Assembly: GCA_014898415.1 (NCBI GenBank)
Contig: RCTD01000025.1
Span: 124,001 to 188,000, forward strand
DNA from: Stromatinia cepivora
Lineage: Eukaryota > Ascomycota > Leotiomycetes > Helotiales > Sclerotiniaceae
Reading direction: 5' to 3'
DNA: 64,000 nt
In this document: positions 24,419 through 37,000 of the stretch, piece after piece
Layout: every line of letters starts with the position of its first letter
Position numbering within the stretch: position 1 is the first letter of the stretch
The notes under the pieces: generated by a model
Seen by the model: only the letters and a program-made list of their open reading frames with translations
Database searches by the model: none
Told to the model about the DNA's origin: nothing
Translations under genes and position numbers: made by a program

Positions 24419-25264
24419 TGATACGAATGGCGGGTTAGTTTCAAGGAGAGATATTGGGTTTGTACAAAGTCGTCGGGTTATAAGTATATTTATAAGCATA
24501 GCGTCGGCGTTGTGTAGGGTTAGATTTGGTGGGAATACACATACATACACAAAAGGTAGATAATTATATCAGATATGAATATTTGCATGGCACAACCATT
24601 TTCACATCTACAAGCTTATTATTATTTTTTTTCTCTAAACTTCGTACTAGAATTACTACCTAGCTATTAATATTACTAATATTACAAATTTTCACGAAAT
24701 AGAATAGAATAGAGCAAAATCACTGAAATGAGCGAGTGAGCGAATTATACAGAGTGGGTGTCTAACTTTAACAACTTGACCTTTTGGACCTTTAAAAACA
24801 ACCATGTCTCCTGAACTGAACTGAAGTGGACATATGTAAACTAACATTAAAGTAGGTAAGTAATCTAACAAAAGAAACAAAAAGAAACAAAATGATATCC
24901 TAACATGAATTTTTAAGTATAATAAAGACAGTGAGTGAGTGAGTGATGGGAGGAAGGAAGAGAAGGAAGGAAAGAAAGAAAAAGTACAAATGACTCCAGA
25001 GGGTAATGGAAACGCTACAGTGAAAACTAACAGAAATTAATGCGTGGTAGGAAAATAAAGGAAACAAGCAAGTAAGTAAGCAGGTAAACAAATAGGTATA
25101 ATCCAATCAATGCAGCCATCAATCATTCGTCGTTTATTATGCATCCATCCACCATCATCTGATCTGATCTGATCCTCCCCCCTTTCCCACCTCACCCCAT
25201 TTCCTCCCCTCCCCTCCCCTTCTCCCAAACCCAGACTCTCAACCCCCTTAACTAACCTCCCTGA
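24419..25264. other. Intergenic between convergent genes
   Basis: This holds the 3' regions of CIA1 (+) and the 1244-aa gene (-). Features are low-complexity: (GAGT)n near 24,930 and (GGAA)n and purine runs at 24,950-24,985. A C-rich strand lies near 25,175-25,270. No gene is supported. Confidence 0.5.
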
Positions 25265-28200
25265 CTAACCCCCCATCAAATTCCCATGCGGCCTCCCCCC
25301 ACCCACCCTCCACCCAAAAAAATTCTCCACCACCTTCCTAACCAATACCCCCGCCTTCCTCAACGCCATCCCCCTCTGCAACGTCTTAAAACTCTCGGGT
25401 AGCAATTTTCCATCCGGATCTTTTGCCTCAGATCCTTCCCACCATTTAGGGGGCGCGGAACAGTGCTTGAGGATTTGGGCTACGGTGATGGGGGTGAAGA
25501 GTGTGTGTGGTGGGAAGTGGATTGGGGGGTTTGAGGGGGATGTGGAGAGGGAGGATGGGGGGGTGTTTGTGAGGTGTGAGGAAAGGGGAGTGGAAGGAAG
25601 GGGAGGAAGAGAAGGGAGAACGCTAGGGGGCCACCAGGAACTATCCGAATCGTATAAAAATCTTTCGTCGAGCGGTTGTAGCAAAAATGCTATATGATTC
25701 GTACTAAGTCCATGACCGTGCAAATACAGAATAAGTGACTGAGCAGGCGGAACCGCATAAGCAGAGCCCGAACGCGTTAAATCAACATAAGAGGTGTTGG
25801 AATCGCTAGAGGAGGTGGAGCTAGCTGGTGAGGGGATTCTGGATTTTTTGCTGGCTTTGGATATGCTTTTGAATTTTTCTTTCGTGGATCCTTTGGTTTT
25901 ACTGCTGGTTTTACTTTTGGCTTGGCTTTGGATAGAAGTCTTGAATGGATCTTTGGTTTTGCTGTTGAGTTTGGCGATGTTGGCGGTTGAGAGTGATGGT
26001 TTGCGGATGGAGGCGGTACTCTTATCAGTGTTTGAAAAAATATCGAAAGAACCTATCTCGGGGGTAGGCGGAAGAGATTTATTCTTATTAAAAGATCTGG
26101 GGATCGATCTGAGAGTTGGAACAAATGACCTAGTAGTCCTAGTAGACTTAGTAGGAGAAGGAACCGGTGTTAATGAACCTGTTGAAGATCTCGATCTAGA
26201 TTTTGTACCGGATGAAGATCTTGATTTTACAGACTTGGAAATAGGATCCAGATAACTCATTAATACCATTTCAGCGGTAGGATCTCGAGGTTTGAGACCT
26301 TCGTGCACGGAGTACCCGAGTATATCTTCCATGTAATCTGCATCCCAGGATTTTGGTCGTGCATTTTCTATGTCGTCGGGGCTTATACCAATGGTTGTAC
26401 AATCGTTGGCTGCATCGTATGGTGGATAGAGTTGGAATGCGTGGGGTGCAAAGTTTGATGTACCGATAGCATAGTCTTCTTGACATTCTGTACCATGATA
26501 TGAGGAGTTGCCGAAAGAGTAATCATGTGAAATTTCATCATCGCTTTCGTATTCTTCATCATCGTCCGAATCGTAGGCTTCTTCGCTGATTAGACTACCT
26601 GGATTGGAGGGCGTAAACATGTTTTGGTCGAATTTGCCGGTGAAAGTGTATCCTCGTGTCATGCGAGCTCGGAAACTATCATCGATTCGTCCATTGGTAT
26701 GGGTACCAGTGCGATGATCATCGGTAGTTCCATATCCTTCAACAATGGAACCTGCATATTCTCCAGCTTCAGATCCTTCGCTAGAATTGTTGCTCTCAGA
26801 TAATTGTCCTCCATTAGATGGACTTCTATAGAATCTTTCTGCCTCACAAGTTGTGAATGCTGTTGGTCCGAAATTTCCTGTAATCTCTCCACATTTATCA
26901 TCATCGTACAAGAAACCATCGCTATCGTACTCAACAGAACCCTCATTCTCAACATTCTCATCAGAATGTCTACGTTGACATCCCTCCTCATATCCATCTT
27001 CATCCTCACTATCAGATCCCTCCAATCTAAACTTCAATTCCAGTTCTTCTAAACCAGGAACATCCAATCCTCTCACCTCTCTCCTATTAACACCATTAAG
27101 ACCCACGTCATTCGGCTCAAAAAATGGTATACCATAATGATCCGAATAATTGCTCTCAACATCAAACACCGGTCCCATTCTCCAATCTCCCGCAGCAACT
27201 ATATGAAAATGTCTCTGCATCTTCGTCATCTCTTCCCACTCACGAGCCCAACCCGGCATACCAAGAAGATGAATAAGATTTTTATGTTTGACCTCCGGTC
27301 CCTTCTCATCATCCAATTCCTCTTCCACAATCGTAACATCCTCATCTTCATCATCACCGATGACACTTCCATTTTTCGAATTGGGTGGATTGACATATCC
27401 CTCAGGAATAAAATCAAAAGGAACTGTAACCTCTTCTCCACACAATCTCTTCAGTTCTCTGGTGGTCAACGCAACGACATGATCGGGATCAGATTCTTCT
27501 GTGCTATCTGCCCACTCGCTAACTTCTTGATAACGATCATATGCTAGATACGGATTATCAGTTTCAGGATTATAACCAGGAATCTCTTCACCATAGGCAG
27601 AAGGATTTTCGTAGAAGCGACGAGCATGTTTGTGATATACAGTATCAGAAGAGATATTATCCCAATTGAGAGAGAAAGAACCGCGGGAACTGTAATGATG
27701 GGACAGGAGTGATGGTGATAGTGATCTTGATCTTGAGCGCGATCTATTCTCAAGCTCCAGTGTTGAGGCGTTAGACTCTGATCCCGATCTCCTCTTAAAC
27801 CCATGCAATGCCGCAGGAGTAGTCGGAATAAATTGACCCGGATCAAACGTCGGAAAATCATGAATCTCAGGATTTCGACGTGGTCCAATAAACTTTCTCG
27901 TCCCATCCCCATCTCCATGCTCCACAATATCCTCATCACCTTGAAAGCTAGTGTGCAGACTTTCTCCCTCCTGAAAAGAGAAATTCTGGTCTGCTATCTC
28001 CTCACTTTCATCCATTTGTGCTTCAAGCTTGGCGTGTTCTTCTTTTGCCGCTTGTCGCATTTGTGATGAATGACCTGAGTTATTACTCCGTCTGCTTAGA
28101 CTTCGCGCAAAGTTCAATACCCTGCTTGTCCTAGAACTCCCACTATCTTCACTTCCTTTCCCTTCACCTCTACCTCTGCCAATTGATAAACTTCTCTTGG

Positions 28201-28999
28201 ATAGACTTCTCTTCACTGCAACCAAGCCCTTTTTGGTCATGCACTTCTTGTTTTTGATTTTTGGGTCCCAATTTGCGTGTAAGTCCCAAGTTGCGTGTAA
28301 TTCTTTACTTGCACTTCGTCCTCTTTCATGCGGCAGATCTTCTCCAGAATCGGGCGGTGGTGAAGGTGCAGGTGAATAAGCGATTGTAACTCCAGAGGTG
28401 CCACTTGCTTCGAAACTATCCATCTCGCTTTCGTCTCTCTCAACTTCGTGCTCATGCCCATGTTCAGGTAAAGCAGCATGACTTTCCAATTCATTCCTAT
28501 GAGTAGTTGAGGTGGTAGCTCCTACTTCCTTCCACTGTGGAGTAAGAGGCTTCGAGATTTTAACTTGCGACATCTCACCCGTACCCATGAAGATAATTTC
28601 ACCATCATGATCATCATCTCGAATATGATCAGCACAAACTTGTTCTTCACTCTCCTCATCACTTCCAACCCTACAATTTTCATCAACACTTTCATCTCTT
28701 TCCCTATCAGATTCATCAACACTTTCATCCCTCTCAAAAGTCTCTCCATTCCCACCACTAATAACCGTACTCCTCCCCATCTTCAACCTCTCTACATCCC
28801 TACAAACAACACAAACACAATCTTCCGAATGTCTCTCCTCAAACTCGGTTCCAAAATCCACATTTACAGTAATATCCTTTTCAAAAATAATGCGACTGCC
28901 ATCTTCTGTAATTGTTGCCTGAGCTTCTACGTAGTCATAGTGCTCTTCTTCTGTCATTGAAAGTGGACCTGGGTAGATGGGTACGGCGCGGGGCATCAT
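25265..28999 (-). CDS. Large hypothetical acidic/serine-rich protein
   Basis: One uninterrupted minus-strand frame encodes 1244 aa from the first ATG pair at 28,999. The frame stays open further up to 29,041 but without an ATG. I do not recognise the family. The protein is highly charged and probably disordered. It has acidic runs (DSDDDEEYESDDE, DGYEEG) and SR-type stretches (ENRSRSRSRSLSPSLL near 435; SRSSSGTKSRSRSSTGS near 960). The C-terminal part is Pro/Ser-rich. A CxxC near residue 65 (DCVCVVC) is the only zinc-like motif. Possible folded islands are the repeated aromatic/Pro stretch around residues 480-660 and the C-terminal helix LQRGMALRKAGVLVRKVVENFFGW. There is no membrane segment or signal peptide. 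It may be a scaffold or regulatory protein, but function is unknown. Confidence 0.75.
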   Translation of the reverse strand: MMPRAVPIYPGPLSMTEEEHYDYVEAQATITEDGSRIIFEKDITVNVDFGTEFEERHSEDCVCVVCRDVERLKMGRSTVISGGNGETFERDESVDESDRERDESVDENCRVGSDEESEEQVCADHIRDDDHDGEIIFMGTGEMSQVKISKPLTPQWKEVGATTSTTHRNELESHAALPEHGHEHEVERDESEMDSFEASGTSGVTIAYSPAPSPPPDSGEDLPHERGRSASKELHATWDLHANWDPKIKNKKCMTKKGLVAVKRSLSKRSLSIGRGRGEGKGSEDSGSSRTSRVLNFARSLSRRSNNSGHSSQMRQAAKEEHAKLEAQMDESEEIADQNFSFQEGESLHTSFQGDEDIVEHGDGDGTRKFIGPRRNPEIHDFPTFDPGQFIPTTPAALHGFKRRSGSESNASTLELENRSRSRSRSLSPSLLSHHYSSRGSFSLNWDNISSDTVYHKHARRFYENPSAYGEEIPGYNPETDNPYLAYDRYQEVSEWADSTEESDPDHVVALTTRELKRLCGEEVTVPFDFIPEGYVNPPNSKNGSVIGDDEDEDVTIVEEELDDEKGPEVKHKNLIHLLGMPGWAREWEEMTKMQRHFHIVAAGDWRMGPVFDVESNYSDHYGIPFFEPNDVGLNGVNRREVRGLDVPGLEELELKFRLEGSDSEDEDGYEEGCQRRHSDENVENEGSVEYDSDGFLYDDDKCGEITGNFGPTAFTTCEAERFYRSPSNGGQLSESNNSSEGSEAGEYAGSIVEGYGTTDDHRTGTHTNGRIDDSFRARMTRGYTFTGKFDQNMFTPSNPGSLISEEAYDSDDDEEYESDDEISHDYSFGNSSYHGTECQEDYAIGTSNFAPHAFQLYPPYDAANDCTTIGISPDDIENARPKSWDADYMEDILGYSVHEGLKPRDPTAEMVLMSYLDPISKSVKSRSSSGTKSRSRSSTGSLTPVPSPTKSTRTTRSFVPTLRSIPRSFNKNKSLPPTPEIGSFDIFSNTDKSTASIRKPSLSTANIAKLNSKTKDPFKTSIQSQAKSKTSSKTKGSTKEKFKSISKASKKSRIPSPASSTSSSDSNTSYVDLTRSGSAYAVPPAQSLILYLHGHGLSTNHIAFLLQPLDERFLYDSDSSWWPPSVLPSLPPLPSTPLSSHLTNTPPSSLSTSPSNPPIHFPPHTLFTPITVAQILKHCSAPPKWWEGSEAKDPDGKLLPESFKTLQRGMALRKAGVLVRKVVENFFGWRVGGGRPHGNLMGG

Positions 29000-29538
29000 T
29001 TTTGTGGTTTGTAGGTAGGTAGGTGGGATCGGGTTTTGCAAGGGGCGATAGGTCTGCTCAGGAGATCAGTCTGTCCAAGGAGGTCGAGGCGGCCAAAGAT
29101 AATTATTACAGTATCTCCTCCTGTCCCCTCAAAACACAAAACCAAATTTTCCCAATCTAGTATCTATCCAATATCCAATATCTTCCTTCCAATTCAAAAA
29201 TTCAAGGAAAAGCTCCCAGAACCACTATTTCCTACTCCAACAATCAGCATATGGCCATCTTTTCACATGAAACAATAAACATACCTTTAAAAGCGCAAAG
29301 CCACACTCTCACACTCACTATATTGTTTCGATTGTCAACATAAAAACCTTCTTTTTGTGATTGAAAAGGTGAAAAGGTAAAAAGTAGTGAGGAGATTGAT
29401 TGAAAGTAAGATTGATGGAATATGGTAAAGTGTCTTGGCCCTATCGTGTCCAAAACAAAGCAAATTATCAATGATTAATTGTGTGTGTGAAGCAATCCTA
29501 TCAGAAAACAACACAACAATCATCTTATCCCAAAGCCA

Positions 29539-29640
29539 AAATTGAGAAATTGAGAAATTGAGAAATTGAGAAATTGAGAAATTGAGAAATTGAGAAATTG
29601 AGAAATTGAGAAATTGAGAAATTGAGAAATTGAGAAATTG
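29539..29640. repeat. 8-bp minisatellite (AAATTGAG)n
   Basis: Nearly 13 perfect tandem copies of AAATTGAG lie about 540 bp upstream of the 1244-aa gene's ATG. They fall in its probable promoter or leader. Perfect copies suggest recent expansion and length polymorphism between strains. Confidence 0.95.
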
Positions 29641-30411
29641 ACAATGTAATTACCAGCCATCCATCAAGGTGCAAATCAAAAAGGTGAAAATAAAGACTTA
29701 AAGACTTGAAGAATAGAAAATCATGTAATCTGGTAATATTGTAAAAACGAGGTGACTGGAAAATTTGATGGGGAGTTTGATTAGGTTATCTCAATTATGT
29801 CAATTATTCAATGGAATATCGTAATGAAATAATGGAATAATGGAGTGGTAAAGTGATACAAAGTCCGAGCCGAGGAACCTACTAGATATGAACGAGAGAA
29901 GTGAATGGGATGAAATTGTTGAAACCAATGAGTCCCATACTGATCTTGAACATATGATAATAAATAGGAAATAGTGAGATTGAGATGGTTAGGAAGAGAT
30001 GGGGAGATTGTGCATTTAACATGATGAATATACTCCAGTTTAAACCTTTTTTTTGTTCAACCTCATTTTATTGGGTGCTTGTCCATGTCAAAATTCATAT
30101 AGTCTTCATCCAACCTCTACTCTCAGCTCTTTTTTGTTCATCGTATCCCATTATATTCTCCATTAAAGTTACTTCCTGGAGTTATATTGCATGCACTTGC
30201 ACCCATTTCCCAGCACAACCCAGAATAATCGATTTCCTCCTCTCCTCAACTTCCCTCTCCTTCCCTCAACTTCCCTCAACTTCCCTCAACTTTCCTCTTC
30301 TTCCCTCAACTCCCACGACAATACCCAATTCAACTACCCCTAACCACTCTCACCTCAAATATCCCCATCAACATCCCCACCATTCACTACATCCCCACCA
30401 TTCACTACATC

Positions 30412-30470
30412 CAAACTTCACTCCATCCAAACTTCACTCCATCCAAACTTCACTCCATCCAAACTTCACT
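30412..30470. repeat. 15-bp tandem repeat (AACTTCACTCCATCC)n
   Basis: About four copies of AACTTCACTCCATCC lie here. They are preceded by two copies of CCCACCATTCACTACAT (30,376-30,410). Confidence 0.85.
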
Positions 30471-30596
30471 ACCCAATCTGCGGTCCGAAAAATAATGCAC
30501 TTTACATCAATCCCCAATTCCCATACACAATCTCAACATCATCAAATTATCCAACCTCTCAGAGTCTCAGCAAATAAGCCATCTCCACACTTTGCC

Positions 30597-30712
30597 CTAC
30601 CTCCTACCTCCTACCTCCTACCTCCTACCTCCTACCTCCTACCTCCTACCTCCTACCTCCTACCTCCTACCTCCTACCTCCTACCTCCTACCTCCTACCT
30701 CCTACCTCCTAC
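30597..30712. repeat. 7-bp minisatellite (CTACCTC)n
   Basis: About 16 perfect copies of CTACCTC end in a (CTAC)n and (CTTC)n run. Because the unit length is not a multiple of three, all frames on this strand read through the array as long Leu/Pro/Thr/Ser open frames. These should not be called genes. Confidence 0.95.
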
Positions 30713-31906
30713 CTACCTACCTACCTTCCTTCCTTTCCCCTCGCGTCTCTAATTCATACACTCCATACACCCCTCTCATTCCCACACCTCCACACCTCCA
30801 CATCTCCACGCCTCTCCCTCCCCTCCCCTCCACTCCAACCCCAAACACACATATCCCTCCTTCAGGCACTTGCCAGCCCGCATCCTTCTCTACCTACCTA
30901 GGTAGGTCTAAACAATTCATCTAAACTCACATCACACAACATAACATAAGATAGGTAGTATAACTTGACAATCACAATCTCAATCCAATTTCACACACGG
31001 TCAAATCAATCATATAATTCCAATATCTTCCAGTTCATTTGCATGCTCACAAGTGTTACCAAAATATACAACCTAACCAAGCAATCCAATAACCTCAATC
31101 CATCCATCAATATTCAATCAAAACTACCTATTCCTCCTCATTGCAGTAGTATTCATCCCTTCCATTGTTCCCGCCACAGGAAGCCTAAGACGAGATCTAA
31201 CATTACGCTCCTATCGTCCCATCTTATCCCGCCCGATCTCCATATCCAATTCAAACCTGCAGAAAACACCCAATCAAAAGATCAATATTCGCGCACATAT
31301 ACTAACACGCACCAGCTAAATTGCAAGACGAAGCAAAAAAATGCAGGCATACTCCAAATGTGTATCTAATGATGTGATCATCCAAAATGATCAAATAATT
31401 GTTGCACCTAACCGACCCAAAAATAATGCATGGATTTTAGTTGTTTCCAAAAAAATAAACACACCAGCCAAAGAATGCCAGTTCGACAACTATTGTACAG
31501 TATTTATGGTCGATTGGTGCGAAAGGAAACGACAGACGTTGGGTATCAGAAATGCAAAAATGGAGAAAAGATGCAGGTATGCAAGACCGGAACCAGAACC
31601 GACCCGCCCAGCACCGAATGACTCCAAAAAACGATGCGAATTTATAAAAGATGTGGTAAGTATAAGAAAATTATGAGGTGATTTCCAAGCTTTTTAATAT
31701 ATGTTGTGGTAATACTTCGTCTCCAGCAACCCTGGAGATATTTTTTCCTTCATATAATATTTGTCGCCATAACGTATCCGAAGTCTGGCGTGCATATGAC
31801 TTCGGGTGGATTGGAATTCTTCGAGTTAAATCTCTTCACTGCTCGATTCTGCTGTTAAAAACATCATCAAAAGATTATTGCTTGAAATTATCCAGTTGTG
31901 ATGCTT

Positions 31907-34028
31907 TCACGATTCATCGGCCGGTAAATCTGAATCTTGCATCATGTTGACATCACCTTCGTTCTCGACATCCGGGTTGACGAGGTATGCTAACGGCGCC
32001 CAAACTCTCCAATGTAAAATACCAATATGAGCAATTCTGGTTGCGACGTCCAAGATTTCCTCTTTTTGTCCACTTGTCGGGGAGTTTCCATTGAAAACCC
32101 CATTTGTGGGTCTTGGTGACGTGGCTGCATCAAATATTTGAAGACTGTTCAGAGGAGTATATGACTCCACGAGCTTTTGTAGTTCAGGGAAAAGTTTCGA
32201 TAGTACTCGTGCCTCCGCTTCCTGATAGAGCTTGGATCGTGAGTTTGAGAGGTGAAATGAGAGATGGGATTCGAAGACTGGAAGGCGTGCCATAGGGGTC
32301 GGTGTTGAACGAAGAATTTGCAAAGCAATATTCGAGGACAATGCGGTCCATCTGTCTTGCGATGACGATGAAGCTAGGAGAGCTTGTAAAGATGTGCGTA
32401 CTTGTGATGTAGAATCTGAATTTTGAAGAGACAAATAAAGTGGCGTTACAGGATATGTTTCTGGCGTAGATGCAGTAGTTGATGGAGATGATCGTGGGCT
32501 AGACGATAGAGAATCCGTAGCTTCATCTTCTAGATTTGGTACCCATACTTGTTTACCTGAAAGTTCTCTTGAGAAATGACCTCTTTCCTGAGCCAGATGA
32601 TTATACTTTCGTTTGGCTTTAAAATCATTCTCCGAAGGGACTGTCGGGGCCGAGAGCACGCCTTCATCCGCGGGAGAAGAAATATACGATGAAGCAACAG
32701 GTGTATCATCCTGTGGTACTGATCTGGCCTCGTTCATTTTGGATGCCGCGTCAAGTTTGTGGTACAAAAACATGCAAATCTCGAGATTGATTAGATCCAG
32801 CATATCCGCTCGAAGTTTAACCAGGCGCTCCTCGTCGAACAGGAAGGTATGAGGAACAGGTTCTATGGCTTTCGATGGTAGTGTCAAATTCACAAGTGCT
32901 TTCATGAAGTCCCATGTGTTTCCTTGAATTCGTGTTGGTGCATCCAAGGAAAGATTATCTGGTAAGTTTGCTGCCTTTTTGAACCAATCATGTGCTGAAG
33001 CGATGTCTACTCTACCCACTGCAATTTTTCTTACGAAGAATTTCTGCTCAAATTGAACCGTGTCCTCGATAAGCAACGGGCGCAAACATCTGATTTGATG
33101 ATTTGCGACATCCTGAATATCATATTAGCAAACTTCAATCAGGCTCATATCATGCAGAACTTACGAGTTTCATAGCTTCCAAGACACCCAACAAATTTCG
33201 CATTCCGGAGGCTAACATTGACACGTCCCAGTTTTTGTCACCCTCACTCAACTGGACGACCATATCATCCACCCAAGTATCTCTCATCGGTGCGCAATGA
33301 CACTTCAGGAGTTGCGATAGCCATTTTGCAAGTTTACCAAGATCAGCAACGCCTTTGCGGAATTGCTGCATTAACAAGTCGACGTTAAAGGTCTCTTCAA
33401 CCGATGACCGATCCCGCTGTGGAACTAATGTCTCCAAGATCCCTCTGATAGCCTTGAGCGTTGCTGGCAAGCACCATTCCGCATCCCCCAAATCTTTCTC
33501 GAATTGCTCACGATCAGTCAAATAACCTTGAAGTTGCAAACGCATCGTGTCCCAAAAATCATTGGCTTTTTGAGTCTTCTTTCGTCCTTTTTCTCCATCG
33601 AGATTAGGTCTAAAATGTAAATCCGGATCGAAGTTAATGTCGTGTCGAAGTTTGGGATTGTGCACAATTTTATTCACATCGAGTTCACTCAAGGTTGATT
33701 TCGTGACCGGGGGTTCTAACGACGACTTGACCACAGTTTGTACACTTCTCTTTGACGTACTGGAACCTTCTTGACTAGATGAGGCTGTAGATCGTTCAAA
33801 AGGATATCTGGGGGCGGGATTTGTGGGCGGTGAGCTACTATTAGCCGTGAATGTATTGGACGATTGTAAATCATATCCCTGAGGGTCGTGGCTATTAATC
33901 TCCTCAGATTCTTGCGGTCTCTCTGTTACCTGAGCCTCGGGTATAGCTCTGCCATCGTTATTCGTAGGTCTTTCGGGAGTAGTCGTGATGCTATTCCCAC
34001 GTTGTCTCTTCCCTGCGTCGTGCTCCAT
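31907..34028 (-). CDS. Tcp11/Sok1-domain protein
   Basis: There are two exons on the minus strand: 34,028-33,165 and 33,112-31,907. The 52-nt intron has donor GTAAGT and acceptor ATTCAG. The junction reads EAMKL|DVANHQIR, continuous with the family, and gives 689 aa. Residues 1-110 are disordered and Ser/Thr/Pro-rich. The Tcp11 domain runs from about residue 125 (NPKLRHDINFDPDLHFRPN) to the C-terminus, interrupted by a Ser-rich linker around 440-510 (SSSPRSSPSTTASTPET). Typical helices include KLAKWLSQLLKCHCAPMRD and RCLRPLLIEDTVQFEQKFF. In yeast, Sok1 of this family suppresses loss of cAMP-dependent protein kinase activity. A role in cAMP/PKA-linked growth signalling is inferred from the family only. 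Confidence 0.9.
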
Positions 34029-37000
34029 TTTGCTTTACTTCTCAAGCCAACTTTATGTTGTTTACTGCAAAAGTTGTATTCAGATTATCAAGCTGTTATT
34101 ATTAGAAAAGAATTGCTCCGTGTTCCAAAGAGTAAATCTGTAAAAGTACAGTGTTAGTAATTGCTTCTCTTTTTTTTTGGTGGTGGCTTGGGCGTCAAGG
34201 TATAATGTTGTGTGGGCAAACAACGAGTATGCTCTGTACTTCGAAGGGTATGATCTCGTGGATGTGGTTACGGGTAGGAACATTTTCTTGTACACCCATT
34301 TCGAGGGGTTCTCGAATCCGCAAGAAAGAGGTTGTTTGTACTTATGCACAAGGCCGGGAACTTGCAAAAAACATACCTCTTTGTGGAACCTGACAGACCT
34401 TCTTCGCCCCAATAATTTGATAACCAGTTTCTATGATTTTTTAAAAACAAGATGATTTTCTAGAGGTGATGAGGAAAGTTGTACCGGAAAGGACAGGAAT
34501 TGGCTAAAGCCTTGCTGATTGAATGAAGTTGGGAAAAGGTTGAAAGATTGAAAGATTTGACAACAACAAAGGAAGTTCTTAGAAGTAGAACAAATCTAAA
34601 AGAGCAAAGCGCAATAAGAGATGAAAGCAGGAAATTATTAATGAAGTAAGGAAGGACAAGAAATATGAGAGAGAGAAATGACAACCGAAGTGTACAATTA
34701 CAATTGTGAGGGAGAGTAAAGTAGTATTGGTTGGGTGGTAGGAAGCTTCTTCTTCTTCTTCTTCTTTTGGTTCTGATGTGGTTCTGATGTGGTTTTGATG
34801 TGGTTTTGATGGTATGGTTGTGAACTCTTCTTGTGTGTGGTGTGGTGTGGTGGTGTGGTGGTGTTGATGCAGTGATTGCAGTGATTGCAGTATGTAGTAG
34901 TAGGTAGGTATCGTATGCAGTAGCAATAATGCTATGCAAGTTTTCGAAATGAAAAAAAAAAAGAGATGAGAGAAGGAGAGGAAAAAGGAAAGTTTAGAAT
35001 TGGAAAAAGCGGAGGGAGAGGAATTGAGAATTGAGATTGTGATTGTGATTGTTCGTATATGGGGGGGGGGTGGTGTTATGGGTCTTTGAATTGCAATTGA
35101 GACAAGAGACGTGCTCTCTTCGTTTGGAATGAAAGCCAGGGACGCCTTGAAAACCTTTGGGAATTTCAATAAGCCAGGGAATCGTTCCTTCTAAAATAGT
35201 CTATCTGTCTGTCTTGTCTATATTATAGCAATAGTAAGTAAATAGGATGATATATGAAAAGTAAAAAAAAAAAATACACATATATATATATATATACAGG
35301 TTATTTAGAGGTTTATATTGAGCTGACTTTTAGAACGATGTTACTTTTTTGATTATTGATAATATATTTATGATGTAGTCTTACTATATAGGTAGTAAAA
35401 AGCTACTCTAGTGTAACCCGACGAGCCAGATATCCCACATGATACATCCAATAGAACAGACCCTCGTCTCCCCCACACGAGTCAATCCCTAGGAGGCATT
35501 AGAATGGAACTAAACAAAATCATAGATTCTTCATAGATCTTATGATCTATTGTACAAGTAACTTTAGATGTGATTTGATAGCTTTCCTTTCTCAAAGAAT
35601 TATTTTTATCTAATCTAGTATCCCCGTAATTCTTCAGATATATCATTGTTTTCTTCGAGAATGAGGATAAGTACTTATTTGGCCACTGCCAACCATCCCA
35701 ACCTTCATTATTTTCATATCAACAACTTGACGCAAAAGGTTCTTCTAAACGCCTCCTATCTCATACTATTTTACACCCAATTTATTCACTGCCTGCATTC
35801 GCTTACTTGTGCATATGCAAGTTGCACAGAGCAAGGCGCGCGGTCCATACTTGAATCTTGATTGGTTTTTGGATTAGATTCAACGGTTTTTAGGTCTTTT
35901 TGGTATTGCTAGCCAGACTTGAAAGACACGGCAAGGGATAGGTATAGTGTGGGATGATGTGGTATGGCATAGTGGTGGTATGGCATCGTGGTGGTATGGC
36001 ATAGTATAGTATAGCATAGCAAAGCATAATATCCTAGGTTGAAGATTACACTGGAGAACGTTACAGTGTAAAAGATTACTTTTCATGCTGATGACACGAC
36101 AATATTGTAGTGGTGCTGACTCGTGGATGCGCCGGAGAAACCGAATGCAGCTGTATTATTATAAAGCCTAGACAGCTATACAGCCTTAACTACAGGGAAT
36201 AATCCTAGGCACTTCTAGGCTCGTTACAGGCCCTTTAAACTCCGTATGTCCGCTATAGACACCCCTTGTTAGAAGTCATTTCTTTTTTTCTTCCTTCTTT
36301 GCGACTGGAAAGTCTTTTTCTGCCTTCTCCTTATCGATCAAATCTCGTCTCGCCTCGCCTGATGTCTTTCGCTACCAGTACCGTATACATACCACTTTAC
36401 CCATTTTGTACTCATTCCCCTGTAGCCGGGTTCATGTTCATGTCATAATAGGTTAGGACTTTACCAAATGGCTGGATGCTGGATTATCTCCTCTCTCTTT
36501 CATTCTTCAGCCTCGTATGCATCATTCTCTACTTAAGAAACCATGGATATCCTCGATTATCCATAATCTCTTTCCCTTCTAGAAGTTATCCCTCGTTAAT
36601 TCGGAAAGGATATTCCTTACGGTATCATTCGAAGCATTGGCAAACCGAAGATATCAGCACAACAGGGCTACCAAAAGCCAAATTGTATCGTGGCCAAAAA
36701 TGGACGGACCTTTCCATCCAACGGATCAATGCTTGACCAAAGAAACGTTCCAGCTCGGATAGGGACACCATCAGTGCTGCACGCAGCCTTGCCATCTGAG
36801 GAAGGGTATGCAGCTGAATTATCAAAGGTCGCCGTTCAAGAGTATCGAATTTTCATCGCTCAGGTCTTTTTCCACTGAAGCAGGGCGTGGCAGGAGCGTC
36901 AGATTTCAACCTTCAAACTTCCAAGATGACGGATGCGAAAAGAATATTTTCATAATCCTGCAAGCCCTTCCTTCTCTTCTCACTCCGTACATTTAGACGA

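Larger units (their letters stand above)
29000..31906. other. 2.9-kb gene-poor spacer with minisatellites
   Basis: The spacer lies upstream of the 1244-aa gene and downstream of the Tcp11 gene, both minus strand. It holds an 8-bp minisatellite (29,539-29,640), a 15-bp repeat (about 30,412-30,470) and a 7-bp minisatellite (about 30,597-30,712). Open frames at 29,985-30,924 merely read through these repeats. A 111-codon frame at 31,341-31,676 has no recognisable features. Confidence 0.5.

Noticed and set aside
29985..30924. 255- and 110-codon plus-strand open frames
   Set aside because: They exist only because the 7-bp and 15-bp tandem repeats lack stops; composition is pure Leu/Pro/Ser/Thr repeat.
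31341..31676. 111-codon plus-strand frame with an ATG
   Set aside because: No known motif and no splice or promoter support; could be real but I cannot back it.
34460..35169. 159- and 196-codon minus-strand frames upstream of Tcp11
   Set aside because: Low-complexity Ser/Thr/His/Glu and Phe runs from microsatellites in the probable 5' leader.
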